A stretch of DNA of 20,012 nt from an uncultured Eubacteriales bacterium (GCA_900550775.1 URTH01000011.1:1-20012), one strand, 5' to 3'. Numbered from the stretch's first letter, positions 1 through 7,302 are shown. Notes: generated by a model not told the origin, from the sequence alone. A program made the numbers and translations.

Positions 1-284
1 GGCAGCTGGTCAATGAAACAAAAGACGCAGCGATTGTGACACGAACGCGGCGCATCGATCAAAAGGGTATCAAAGCTGATGCCGAGCGGCATATAATCCT
101 CATTTTCAATGGTGACGCTGCGATCCGTCAGCACGATCTCCACATTTTCCTGGCATGAGGCATACATAAAATCAAGATAATCGCAGATCGTAATCCCGTT
201 GATGCTCTCGATACAATCGCCGGGGCGCAGTCCTGCCTTTTGGGCAGGACTTTTCGGATCTACTTGTGCAATTCTGACTGCCAT
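1..284 (-). CDS. PDZ/DUF512 radical-SAM protein, N-terminal part
   Basis: The gene runs off the left edge, and only the first 94 codons are visible. It opens with a PDZ-like segment (residues about 1-60; SPAQKAGLRPGDCIESING matches the usual carboxylate-binding region). This leads into CHNRCVFCFIDQLP, a CxxxCxxC iron-sulfur motif of the radical-SAM type. PDZ followed by this cysteine motif is the signature of the DUF512 family, conserved in Clostridia and cyanobacteria, whose reaction is not established. The ATG at 284 is preceded by AGAGGAAGT, a good ribosome site, and a promoter lies 33 bases further up. It is the third minus-strand gene after yceD and rpmF but has its own promoter. The family call is firm; function is unknown. 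Confidence 0.88.
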   Translation of the reverse strand, partial: MAVRIAQVDPKSPAQKAGLRPGDCIESINGITICDYLDFMYASCQENVEIVLTDRSVTIENEDYMPLGISFDTLLIDAPRSCHNRCVFCFIDQL

Positions 285-316
285 AGCCTCTACTTCCTCT
301 TTCTCATAATATACTC

Positions 317-345
317 AGTATAGCACAGATTCTTGCATGTTACAA
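317..345 (-). promoter_or_regulatory. Sigma-A-type promoter of the DUF512 gene
   Basis: On the minus strand there is a -35 TTGTAA (340-345), a 17-base spacer and a -10 TATACT (317-322), placed 33 bases before the ATG at 284. The sequence is seen directly; activity is inferred. Confidence 0.75.
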
Positions 346-379
346 GAAAAAAATAAAAAACGGAGCCGCAATGGAGCCG

Positions 380-450
380 ACCCCAAAAAGTCAGACCGAA
401 AGCCGAACAAACGGCAGGCCGTTTTCCGATCGGGCGGCTTTTTCTTTTCC
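380..450. other. Nested inverted repeat between rpmF terminator and DUF512 promoter
   Basis: The non-coding gap 346-456 contains an inner hairpin AACGGC-AG-GCCGTT inside an outer pair AAAGCCG/CGGCTTT, followed on the plus strand by TTTTTCTTTT. It could be a second terminator reading either way. No gene upstream on the plus strand needs one. I see no gene in 285-500. Confidence 0.4.
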
Positions 451-456
451 AAGAAG

Positions 457-489
457 AAAAAAGAGCTATGACGCACGTCACAGCCCTCT
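457..489 (-). terminator. Intrinsic terminator after rpmF
   Basis: On the minus strand, about 11 bases after the rpmF stop, a stem of up to 14 pairs (including G-U pairs) is built from AGAGGGCTGTGACG and CGTCATAGCTCT. It closes a very short loop and is followed directly by a run of T. It ends the yceD-rpmF transcript. Confidence 0.85.
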
Positions 490-500
490 CCATCATCCAT

Positions 501-680
501 TTACGCTTCGACCGAGATAACTTCCTTGCCCTTGTAACTTCCGCAAGCCTTGCAGACTCTGTGGGGCAACTTTAATTCGCCGCAGCTTGGGCATGCAACC
601 ATGCCCGGCACAGCGAGCTTCCAGTTTGCTCTTCTCTTATCGCGTCTAGCCTTTGATGTTTTTCTCTTTGGAACTGCCAT
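501..680 (-). CDS. rpmF: 50S ribosomal protein L32
   Basis: This gene encodes L32, a small zinc-ribbon protein of the large ribosomal subunit. The 59-residue product begins [19 protein letters not shown], the standard L32 start. It carries two CxxC pairs ([18 protein letters not shown], about residues 31-48), so it is the zinc-binding form. An in-frame start exists further upstream at 728, but the ATG at 680 follows AAAGAGGTG at proper spacing and gives the normal family length. It lies 70 bases after yceD on the same strand with no promoter between, the classic yceD-rpmF arrangement. In many Firmicutes fatty-acid genes such as plsX follow; here a terminator and a DUF512 gene follow instead. 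Confidence 0.98.
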   Translation of the reverse strand: MAVPKRKTSKARRDKRRANWKLAVPGMVACPSCGELKLPHRVCKACGSYKGKEVISVEA

Positions 681-700
681 GTTCTCACACCTCTTTCCGT

Positions 701-744
701 GGTTACTGGAATATGGGGTAACCCCCAAACAAAGTTAAACTTTG
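701..744 (-). other. Two small hairpins in the yceD-rpmF junction
   Basis: The 70-base gap between yceD and rpmF contains a perfect CAAAGTT-A-AACTTTG palindrome (730-744) and a GGTTAC/GTAACC stem (701-706 with 718-723). Neither has a T tract, so they are not terminators. They may stabilise or tune translation of the rpmF segment of the mRNA. The role is a guess. Confidence 0.35.
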
Positions 745-750
745 CATATT

Positions 751-1248
751 CTACAACAATTGATTCAGGACGTCAAATCTGGGATCCGTCTCTTCGGTAT
801 CGCAGTGACAGGAACCAAGGTTCAGGTTCTGTCCGCACATGGGGCAAAGCCCCTTGCAATCCTCGCGGCAAAGCATCTTGCCGGGAAGCGCAAGATACAG
901 CGCCTCATAGACAACCTCGTCAAGATCCAAAACGTCGTTTTTTAAAATTCGGATATCCGAATCACCGTCTGTCTCCTGATAGGGATCCGCCTTTTTCATT
1001 CGCTCGTCCACCGTAAAGTCAAGCTGCATGGTATACGGTTCGGCACAACGGTCACAAACCGCCCCGACCTCCGCGGTGCAGGCAGCGTGAAACTCCAAAA
1101 GTCCGCTGACGTTGACTACTTCACCTTTTAAAAGCACCGGCTTTAAAATCCGAAACCGATCTCCGCTTTGCGCCGTGACAGCGACCTCGGTGTCGATCTG
1201 CATCCGTTTCCCGTCACAGTTTAAGACAGGTAAAAGATTCCATTCCAT
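751..1248 (-). CDS. yceD: YceD/DUF177 family protein
   Basis: The 165-residue product belongs to DUF177 (YceD), a family almost always encoded just before rpmF. It has been linked to 23S rRNA processing in plants and E. coli. Two cysteine pairs are visible: CDRC at about residue 62 and CREDCKGLCPMCGQNLNLG near residue 135. The latter is the conserved family core ending in the GLCPxCGxNLN motif. I place the start at the ATG at 1248 (MEWNLLPVLNC), which follows GAGAGGAAG, rather than the upstream in-frame start at 1293, which overlaps the promoter. A consensus promoter lies directly upstream, so yceD and rpmF form one short transcript. The family is certain; the biochemical role is only partly known. 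Confidence 0.93.
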   Translation of the reverse strand: MEWNLLPVLNCDGKRMQIDTEVAVTAQSGDRFRILKPVLLKGEVVNVSGLLEFHAACTAEVGAVCDRCAEPYTMQLDFTVDERMKKADPYQETDGDSDIRILKNDVLDLDEVVYEALYLALPGKMLCREDCKGLCPMCGQNLNLGSCHCDTEETDPRFDVLNQLL

Positions 1249-1278
1249 CTGTTTCTTCCTCTCCGATACCCATCCAAA

Positions 1279-1321
1279 ACAAACAGACGGCAATTATTAT
1301 ACCTAATTACCATCTGTTTGT
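1279..1321. promoter_or_regulatory. Long imperfect palindrome covering the yceD promoter (candidate operator)
   Basis: Two 18-base arms (1279-1296 and 1304-1321) pair with only two mismatches around a 7-base centre. The outer 12 bases are ACAAACAGACGG and CCATCTGTTTGT. The palindrome contains the whole -10 and overlaps the -35. Its size and position suggest the binding site of a dimeric repressor. Read as minus-strand RNA from upstream, both mismatches become G-U pairs, so it could also act as a hairpin for readthrough transcripts. Confidence 0.6.
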
Positions 1322-1324
1322 CAA
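1296..1324 (-). promoter_or_regulatory. Consensus promoter of yceD-rpmF
   Basis: There is a perfect -35 TTGACA (1319-1324), a 17-base spacer and a perfect -10 TATAAT (1296-1301) on the minus strand, 48 bases before the yceD ATG. Confidence 0.93.
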
Positions 1325-1365
1325 GAGTTTTTTTACTTTTTCGTGAAAATCTCCGGCTGCGCCGA

Positions 1366-1569
1366 TTATTTTGACGCCAGATAGGTATTGATCTTCTCTA
1401 CCAGCTCGTCCGCGTCCACACCGTGAACCTGACAAGCCTCTTCAATGCTCTCACCGCTGGCTGACGGACAGCCCAGGCAGTGCATGCCGATTCCGAAGAA
1501 GAAATCTGCCGTTCCCGGATCCAGCTTTAACACATCCATAATAATCATATCTTTGGTTACTTTCTGCAT
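1366..1569 (-). CDS. DUF1858 small redox-disulfide protein
   Basis: The 67-residue protein MQKVTKDMIIMDVLKLDPG... belongs to the DUF1858 family, also called the hybrid-cluster-protein-associated redox disulfide domain. Its mark is CLGCPSAS (about residues 31-38), a CxxC pair after a short helix-rich start, and it ends in a helical SIEEACQVHGVDADELVEKIN segment. The family is presumed to carry a redox-active disulfide or bind metal; its substrate is unknown, and no hybrid cluster protein gene is in view. The ATG at 1569 follows AAAGGATG; an in-frame start at 1602 has no better site. It is a single-gene unit with its own promoter, between the M13 peptidase and yceD. Confidence 0.9.
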   Translation of the reverse strand: MQKVTKDMIIMDVLKLDPGTADFFFGIGMHCLGCPSASGESIEEACQVHGVDADELVEKINTYLASK

Positions 1570-1641
1570 AAGAAAACATCCTTTCCGTTTGCTAAATTGC
1601 ACCCAAGCATAAAATATCCGAATACTTTACACCTAAATATT

Positions 1642-1670
1642 AGTATACCGCAAAATTCTTAAAAAATCAA
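1642..1670 (-). promoter_or_regulatory. Promoter of the DUF1858 gene
   Basis: On the minus strand there is a -35 TTGATT (1665-1670), a 17-base spacer and a -10 TATACT (1642-1647). It lies in the gap after the M13 peptidase stop; no terminator is visible for the peptidase gene itself. Confidence 0.78.
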
Positions 1671-1704
1671 CCCTTTTCCAAGAAATATTGCAAGAACTTT
1701 TCCG

Positions 1705-4170
1705 TCAAAACTCACGGTTCCAGATGCGGAGCCGATCTTTCGGGGAAAGATACATGCCGTCTCCCTCTTTGACACGGTAATAATCGATAAATTCCGGAAA
1801 ATTTGATAAAACACGGTTGACCCGTACCTCGTCCGGCGCATGGGTGTCTGTTTTCAGCATACGCTTTTGATAGGTCTTTGTCGCCTTGCTGCGCCAGATT
1901 GTCGCGTAGCCGTAAAACAATTCCTCCAGTTTCGGATTTCCGTCTCCGGCCACGTCCAAAATACAGGCCATCGCGGCAATATCCGCCAGGTTCTCACTCA
2001 GCGTTGCCTTGCCGTTCACCGTCTCGCCCGGCAATACCTCGATGGCATCATATGCCGCGGCCGTTCTCGCACAAATCTGCGTAAACGCCTCCCGATCCTG
2101 CTTTTGCCACCAGTCGCGCATGTTCCCGTTCTCGTCAAACTGAGACCCTATGGCATCAAACGCATGACTGATCTCATGGGCAATCACCGACCCGATTCCG
2201 CCCAGATTACGCTCCCGCACCGCCCGTTTTTCGTAAAACGGCGCACGCAGCATCCCGGCAGGAATGGTAATACTGTTGGTGGACGGTTCATACATTGCAT
2301 TGACCGTCTGCGGCAGCATGGTCCATTTTTTACGGGCGGCATCGCTGACCGGCGTATTCAGATTCTTCGCCGCCTCTTCATAATACCGCTTGCAGTAACG
2401 GCTGCGGTACTCAATCAGGTTTCCGCCCTCCGCGATACTGTCAATCTTCAGCTCCGGGTCGGTATACGATTCCGCATTTTCCGGGTATCCGACCCGAATC
2501 TGCATCTGCTCCAGCTTGCGCAGCGCAGTCTGTTTACTGCTGCTGCTCATCCAATTATTTTTTTGAATCCGCTTTTGATAGGTCTTTAAAATCTCCCGCG
2601 TTAGTTCCTCCACCGCCGCCTTATCCTCGGCCGAGGCGTAGCGCTCGGTGTATAGCTTTGCAAGATCCCAGCCGAGCAAATCCTCCGTCATCTGCACCGC
2701 ATAGTCCGCAGGATAGGCCTTCGTCTCTGTTTGGTTGAGTGCGTTCTGATAGTCCTGCCACAGGGAAAACGCGTCCGAATTTAAATATAACGCCGCGCCG
2801 TCCATCACGCTGGCACGCAGATAATCTTTGAGCAGCGCAAGCTCCTCTTTTCCAAAAATCTCATTCACAACGCCGGCCAGCGGCAGATCGTAAACCACAA
2901 CGGTTTCAACGCCGTGAAACCCCAGCTTTTCCAAATAGGTCTCAACGTTCAGTTCGGAAAACACCGTGCGGAGCATCTCTGTGTCAAAAACCATATAATT
3001 TTTTTGAATCCGGTTATGCTCCTCCAGCGAGAGCGAATTTTCGGCCAATTTTCTGCAAAGCGCCGCGACCTTTTCGGCACGCGATGCGGCATTCTCTTCT
3101 CCGTACAGGGAAAACAGCGCCGCAACGTAGGTTTTATATGCCGCGGCGATCCGATCCGCATCCTTGCTTTGGATCAGGTCGGGATTCATGCCGGTATACA
3201 CCTCTGAAAAGGTCAAAACGTTTTTCGCGGAATCGTAAATATCGCGGCTTACCGAAAGCGGCAAAAATCCGTGAAAACCGGCACGCTCCAAATCCGCCAT
3301 GACCGCCAAAAGCTCCTTTTGATCCGCGGCCGCATCAATGGCCTTTAAATAAGGCTGTACCGGCTGCAAGCCCAATTTATCACGGTAGACCGTGTTACCG
3401 GCCGCCATAAAGACATCCACCAGCTTTTGTTCACTGCTCCCCTTTGCAAACACTTCTCCGTCCCGGACATGCCGCCGATACAGCGAATAGATGATTTCGC
3501 CGATTTCTTTCATAATTTTTTGATCGATCGCATAGACATCCGACCAGGCCGAATACCCTTCGGGAATCTGTGTTTCGCTTAGCCACTTTTCGTTGACATA
3601 TTCATAATAATTGCCGCAGGGGCCGGTCATGCGAGCCGCACGTTCTGTCAAGAGCTCCGCCTGCTGCCAGGTCAGATCATCACCGGCGCCCAAAAAGCCG
3701 TTACCGTAGCCGCGCACAACGCCGGCCGCCGCCAGACGGTTGATGTCCGCATCCGCCCACTTTGGCGTATCGACAAAGGTCAGATCCCCCTGCACCGGCA
3801 GCGTCCGCCTAAAAAGCATACGGTTTAAAATCACCAGAGCCTCGACACGGCTCATCCGTTCCATGGGGCGAAAGTTCCCGTCCTCATAGCCGGAGACCAA
3901 GCCTGCCTCTACCGCCGCCGCGACCTCACGGGCACAGGTGGACGCAATCTTGCCGGCATCATGAAATTGCTTTAAAATCTCCGTATCCGCCTGATCCGTA
4001 TTCATGTTTGCGGCGTGAACAAAGGCCGCAACCACCTCCTGGCGCAGCGCATAGTCACTCTCTGTCTCAGCATACGATCCATCGCCGACCTCGTAATCCG
4101 CGTACGCAAAAGGAGCAAAGACCGGCAAAAGCAAAAGCGCAATGAGCAGTATCGCAGCGCATCGTTTCAT
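1705..4170 (-). CDS. Secreted M13 (neprilysin-like) metallopeptidase with SLH repeats
   Basis: The 821-residue product has a Sec signal peptide (residues 1-24, LLIALLLLPVFAPFAYA). Two S-layer-homology-type repeats follow at about 60-120 and 120-185 (GLVSGYEDGNFRP, GVVRGYGNGFLG). From about 186 (GNYYEYVNEKWL) it is a full M13 peptidase. The zinc site is HEISH at 665-669 with the third ligand in ENLAD at 726-730. The substrate-binding NAMYEPSTNSITIPAG stretch and the C-terminal VNRVLSNFPEF motif are also present. It should be an active zinc endopeptidase held on the cell surface, presumably cutting peptides. The SLH part is added relative to ordinary bacterial PepO, which is cytoplasmic. The start at 4170 follows AAAAGGAGTGGAG. 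It lies 75 bases after leuA without a clear promoter or terminator between. Confidence 0.93.
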   Translation of the reverse strand: MKRCAAILLIALLLLPVFAPFAYADYEVGDGSYAETESDYALRQEVVAAFVHAANMNTDQADTEILKQFHDAGKIASTCAREVAAAVEAGLVSGYEDGNFRPMERMSRVEALVILNRMLFRRTLPVQGDLTFVDTPKWADADINRLAAAGVVRGYGNGFLGAGDDLTWQQAELLTERAARMTGPCGNYYEYVNEKWLSETQIPEGYSAWSDVYAIDQKIMKEIGEIIYSLYRRHVRDGEVFAKGSSEQKLVDVFMAAGNTVYRDKLGLQPVQPYLKAIDAAADQKELLAVMADLERAGFHGFLPLSVSRDIYDSAKNVLTFSEVYTGMNPDLIQSKDADRIAAAYKTYVAALFSLYGEENAASRAEKVAALCRKLAENSLSLEEHNRIQKNYMVFDTEMLRTVFSELNVETYLEKLGFHGVETVVVYDLPLAGVVNEIFGKEELALLKDYLRASVMDGAALYLNSDAFSLWQDYQNALNQTETKAYPADYAVQMTEDLLGWDLAKLYTERYASAEDKAAVEELTREILKTYQKRIQKNNWMSSSSKQTALRKLEQMQIRVGYPENAESYTDPELKIDSIAEGGNLIEYRSRYCKRYYEEAAKNLNTPVSDAARKKWTMLPQTVNAMYEPSTNSITIPAGMLRAPFYEKRAVRERNLGGIGSVIAHEISHAFDAIGSQFDENGNMRDWWQKQDREAFTQICARTAAAYDAIEVLPGETVNGKATLSENLADIAAMACILDVAGDGNPKLEELFYGYATIWRSKATKTYQKRMLKTDTHAPDEVRVNRVLSNFPEFIDYYRVKEGDGMYLSPKDRLRIWNREF

Positions 4171-4245
4171 CGTGTCTCCACTCCTTTTTTCTGTTAAACC
4201 GAAATCCGTCTGACAACGAATTCCGATGTTTTGTCATTCGTTTGC

Positions 4246-5913
4246 TCAGCCGTTTTTCTTTCTTACGCAGTTGATGGCGCTCACCAACGCGTTAAGTGAA
4301 GCCGTGATGATATCGTTGTCCATACCGACGCCCCACACCGCCTTGCCGCTGTCATGCACCAAGCCGATGTATGCGCACGCCTGCGCGGTCGATCCGGTAC
4401 CGACCGCATGCTCGGTATAACTGTCTATGGTATACCCCTCCGGCAGCACGTCACCGAGCGCCGCATACACCGCGTCCAGGCGGCCGTTGCCGCAGCCCCT
4501 TACCGTGCGTTCATTGCCGTCTCGTGTCAGGGTTACATAGGCCGTCATGCCGTTCTTTTGCTCAAAGTGGCATTCCTTCAGCGCAACCGGGTCGGTCAGA
4601 TTGACATATTCCTTCATAAAGATGTCGCGGATTTCCTCCGGCTGCAGCTCCTTGTGCAGGTGATCGGATACGTTCTTAACCCGATAGCCGAAATACTCCC
4701 GCATGTCTTTGGGCAGATGGAATCCAAACCGCTGCTCCATCAGATATCCGATGCCGCCCTTGCCGGACTGGCTGTTGATACGGATCACATCGCCCTCGTA
4801 TTCCCTTCCGACATCCTTTGGGTCGATCGGCAGGTACGGAACCGTCCAGATCTCCTCATTTCTCTCCTGACGGTAGCGCATTCCCTTGGCGATGGCGTCC
4901 TGATGCGAGCCGGAAAATGCCGCAAACACCAGCTTGCCGCTGTACGGATGTCTGGGGCCGACCGACATCCCGGTCAGCCGTTCGTAGGTTTCCACAACCT
5001 CCGGCATATTTTCAAAGTGAAGCTTGGGATCCACGCCGTGCATAAACAGATTCATGGCAAGCGTCACGATATCCACATTCCCGGTACGTTCGCCGTTGCC
5101 GAACAGCGTTCCCTCAACACGGTCGGCGCCGGCCAGCAGTGCAAGCTCGGTATCCGCAACACCGCAGCCGCGGTCATTGTGCGGATGCAGCGAAATCTCC
5201 ACCGCGTCCCGATATTTTAAATGATCGTTGATATATTCCACCTGAGAGGCATAAACATGCGGCAGCGACATCTCCACCGTAACCGGCAGATTGATGATCG
5301 CCTTTTTCTCCGGCGACGGCTGCCAAACGTCTAAAACGGCGTTGCAGACATCCAGTGCATAGTCCACCTCGGTGCCGGTAAAGCTCTCCGGGCTGTATTC
5401 AAACCGAAAGTTCCCCTCGGTCTCCTTTGCCAGGCGGGAAAGCAGCGCTGCACCGTCCACGGCCAGCTGCTTGATTTCCTCCTTCGATTTTCCGAATACC
5501 TGCTCACGCTGGGCAACAGAGGTCGAATTATAGACATGCACGATGGCCGACTTTGCGCCGCGCAGCGCCTCAAAGGTCTTTTTGATGATGTGTTCTCTCG
5601 CCTGGGTCAAAACCTGAATCTCCACATCGTCGGGGATTAACTGATCCTCAATCAGCTTACGCAAAAACTGGTATTCCGTCTCGGACGCCGCCGGGAAACC
5701 CACCTCAATCTCTTTAAAGCCAAGCTTAACCAGATACTTGAAAAACTCTACCTTTTCCTCAAGGCTCATCGGAACAACCAGCGCCTGATTGCCGTCCCGC
5801 AAATCCACGCTGCACCATGACGGTGCTTTTTCGATGGCGTCTTTTTGGGCCCATTTCATCTCACAAACCGGGGGCATAAAATAGCCTTTCTTATACTTTT
5901 GATAGTTTTTCAT
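4246..5913 (-). CDS. leuA: 2-isopropylmalate synthase, type 2
   Basis: This enzyme condenses acetyl-CoA with 2-oxoisovalerate, the first step of leucine synthesis. The 555-residue protein has the LeuA type-2 layout: an N-terminal extension (KGYFMPPVCEMKWAQKDAI), then a TIM barrel starting at DLRDGNQAL (about residue 37) with catalytic Arg and metal-binding Asp. The metal-binding HPHNDRG is at about 243-249 and GNGERTGNVD at about 275. A C-terminal regulatory domain (about 430-555), normally the leucine-sensing part, ends the protein. The ATG at 5913 is chosen because GGAG sits 7 bases before it; the in-frame TTG at 5919 is too close to that site. No leuB, leuC or leuD is nearby, so leuA stands alone with its own promoter and an 80-base leader. 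No T-box is visible in the leader. Confidence 0.96.
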   Translation of the reverse strand: MKNYQKYKKGYFMPPVCEMKWAQKDAIEKAPSWCSVDLRDGNQALVVPMSLEEKVEFFKYLVKLGFKEIEVGFPAASETEYQFLRKLIEDQLIPDDVEIQVLTQAREHIIKKTFEALRGAKSAIVHVYNSTSVAQREQVFGKSKEEIKQLAVDGAALLSRLAKETEGNFRFEYSPESFTGTEVDYALDVCNAVLDVWQPSPEKKAIINLPVTVEMSLPHVYASQVEYINDHLKYRDAVEISLHPHNDRGCGVADTELALLAGADRVEGTLFGNGERTGNVDIVTLAMNLFMHGVDPKLHFENMPEVVETYERLTGMSVGPRHPYSGKLVFAAFSGSHQDAIAKGMRYRQERNEEIWTVPYLPIDPKDVGREYEGDVIRINSQSGKGGIGYLMEQRFGFHLPKDMREYFGYRVKNVSDHLHKELQPEEIRDIFMKEYVNLTDPVALKECHFEQKNGMTAYVTLTRDGNERTVRGCGNGRLDAVYAALGDVLPEGYTIDSYTEHAVGTGSTAQACAYIGLVHDSGKAVWGVGMDNDIITASLNALVSAINCVRKKNG

Positions 5914-6001
5914 TGTCAAACTCCGCCTTTCCCTGTACGTTAATCCGTCCCTGCACGCTCTCGCTTTGCATCACTTTCATACAGTATATTGATAGAATAT
6001 T

Positions 6002-6030
6002 AGTATATCACACTCCCCATGATTATGCAA
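6002..6030 (-). promoter_or_regulatory. Promoter of leuA
   Basis: On the minus strand there is a -35 TTGCAT (6025-6030), a 17-base spacer and a -10 TATACT (6002-6007). The predicted leader before the leuA ATG is about 80 bases and shows no clear attenuator. Confidence 0.72.
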
Positions 6031-6146
6031 GCTATTTTTCTGCGAAAGTCCTGGGATTTCGCCACATTTCCCCTTGTCCCCGCCGTCTTTTCGCCGCTGT
6101 TTTTTTACCTGTCTTATTTTGTCGCACGGGTTGAAAATTTTTTGAA

Positions 6147-6382
6147 ATATTATTGTAAACCAATTGTTACATGCCGCACACCCGGCTTTTGCCGATTTTC
6201 CGTTTCCTGTGGATAACTTTTGGAATCAGGTCTTTTCCACTACAAAAACCTGTGGAAAATGTGCGTAACCCTGTGAATAACTTGTAAATTCGCACTTTTT
6301 TATGATGGATAAGCTGTGCATTTTATATTTTGGCACCAGTTGTTTTGTTACATTTGTGTTACAATTCGGTTTACATAATATT
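6147..6382. other. DnaA-box cluster inside a long inverted repeat (candidate oriC or DnaA-binding locus)
   Basis: This stretch codes for nothing convincing. It holds one perfect DnaA box (TGTGGATAA, 6208-6216), two one-mismatch boxes (TGTGGAAAA, 6251-6259; TGTGAATAA, 6272-6280) and weaker ones (TTTTCCACT, 6233-6241; GATGGATAA, 6304-6312), all within about 105 bases. Arms of about 26 bases at 6147-6172 and 6357-6382 (core TGTAAACC-AATTGT and its complement, with small indels) flank the cluster, and the surroundings are AT-rich. Genes diverge here, leuA leftward and rpiB rightward. This architecture fits a replication origin or a DnaA-titration site. Neither dnaA nor dnaN is in view, so oriC identity is unproven. 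Confidence 0.5.
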
Positions 6383-6394
6383 TATTTTTTCCCC

Positions 6395-6423
6395 TTGACA
6401 AATAATTGTTTTTGGTATATAGA
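6395..6423 (+). promoter_or_regulatory. Distal promoter upstream of the rpiB-family gene
   Basis: There is a perfect -35 TTGACA (6395-6400), a 17-base spacer and a -10 TATAGA (6418-6423). It would give a leader of about 230 bases before the ATG at 6662. No gene is visible in 6424-6583. Confidence 0.6.
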
Positions 6424-6583
6424 CCCTTATTTTGTCGCAGTGCGCGATAGTGCAATCCAAAAAATGCGCCGCACGCACCGCAGAAAAACCTTGCTGCCGC
6501 ACCGCCTTATTTCTTCTTCGATATTTCTTTCAAAAACACGCTCCGCTTTCTGAAAAAAACGGAAAAGTTTTTCAAAAACTGCA

Positions 6584-6612
6584 TTGACAAAACGTTGAAA
6601 AATCCTTATACT
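6584..6612 (+). promoter_or_regulatory. Proximal promoter of the rpiB-family gene
   Basis: There is a perfect -35 TTGACA (6584-6589), a 17-base spacer and a -10 TATACT (6607-6612), about 50 bases before the start codon. Confidence 0.87.
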
Positions 6613-6661
6613 GGTGATAGAAAAAAAGATCGTTTGGTTTTTAAGATAAGGAGTGTAAAAT

Positions 6662-7297
6662 ATGAAGATTGCTTTGATTAACGAAAACTCGCAGGCGGCA
6701 AAAAATGCGCTGATTTGCGAAACGCTGAAATCCGTTGTTGAGCCCATGGGGCATGAGGTTCTCAACTTTGGGATGTACAGTGCGGAGGACGATACGCAGC
6801 TGACCTATGTGATGAACGGACTGCTTGCGGCGATTCTGCTGGGCAGCGGCGCGGTGGACTTTGTTGTAACGGGCTGCGGAACCGGCCAGGGCGCTATGCT
6901 GGCGCTGAACTCCTTCCCCGGTGTTTTGTGCGGTCACGTCACCGACCCGACCGACGCCTACCTGTTTGCACAGGTAAATAACGGCAACGCCGTTGCAATG
7001 CCCTTTGCACAGAATTTTGGCTGGGGCGCGGAATTAAACCTCAAATACACCTTTGAAAAGTTGTTCTCCGGTGAGTTTGGCCTGGGCTATCCCAGAGAGC
7101 GCGCCGTACCGGAGCAGAGAAACAAGAAAATTCTGGATGAAGTAAAAAAGATTACGCATCAGGATCTTTTAACCATTTTGAAAAATATCGATCAGGACTT
7201 TTTAAAGACTGCTGTCAGCGGCGAAAAGTTTGCGGATTTGTTCTTCCCGAACTGCAAGTGTGAAGAAGTTGCCGCATACATCAAAGGCATTTTATAA
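6662..7297 (+). CDS. RpiB/LacA/LacB-family sugar(-phosphate) isomerase
   Basis: The 211-residue protein has the RpiB fold: MKIALINENSQAAKN at the start, a central GCGTGQGAMLALNSFPGV matching the phosphate-loop/active-site region, and GHVTDPTDAYLFAQVNNGNAVAMP matching the RpiB stretch that normally reads ARxxNxxNVL. These enzymes interconvert aldose and ketose forms, classically ribose-5-phosphate and ribulose-5-phosphate. Classical RpiB is about 150 residues. The extra 60 residues here form a C-terminal helical extension, a subfamily trait that also includes uronate isomerases of the DhuI type, so the substrate is open. AAGGAG lies 8 bases before the ATG. It is followed by a terminator and then manA, suggesting sugar metabolism. 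Confidence 0.85.
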   Translation: MKIALINENSQAAKNALICETLKSVVEPMGHEVLNFGMYSAEDDTQLTYVMNGLLAAILLGSGAVDFVVTGCGTGQGAMLALNSFPGVLCGHVTDPTDAYLFAQVNNGNAVAMPFAQNFGWGAELNLKYTFEKLFSGEFGLGYPRERAVPEQRNKKILDEVKKITHQDLLTILKNIDQDFLKTAVSGEKFADLFFPNCKCEEVAAYIKGIL

Positions 7298-7302
7298 AAG
7301 AC

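Noticed and set aside
1840..2589. 249-codon plus-strand open frame
   Set aside because: It lies antisense within the M13 peptidase gene, has no ribosome site and an arginine-rich composition typical of shadow frames.
4171..4245. A promoter or terminator between leuA and the M13 gene
   Set aside because: TTGTCA is present but no -10 lies at proper spacing; an ACGAAT/ATTCGT repeat has no T tract. I left this gap without a call.
4354..5220. 288-codon plus-strand open frame
   Set aside because: It is entirely antisense to leuA, which is certain; a shadow of a GC-rich gene.
5914..6000. T-box or leucine-rich attenuator in the leuA leader
   Set aside because: The leader is only about 80 bases; no T-box consensus, no leucine-codon run and no terminator hairpin.
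6302..6553. 83-codon plus-strand open frame in the divergence zone
   Set aside because: It runs through the distal promoter, has no ribosome site and a sequence without recognisable protein character.
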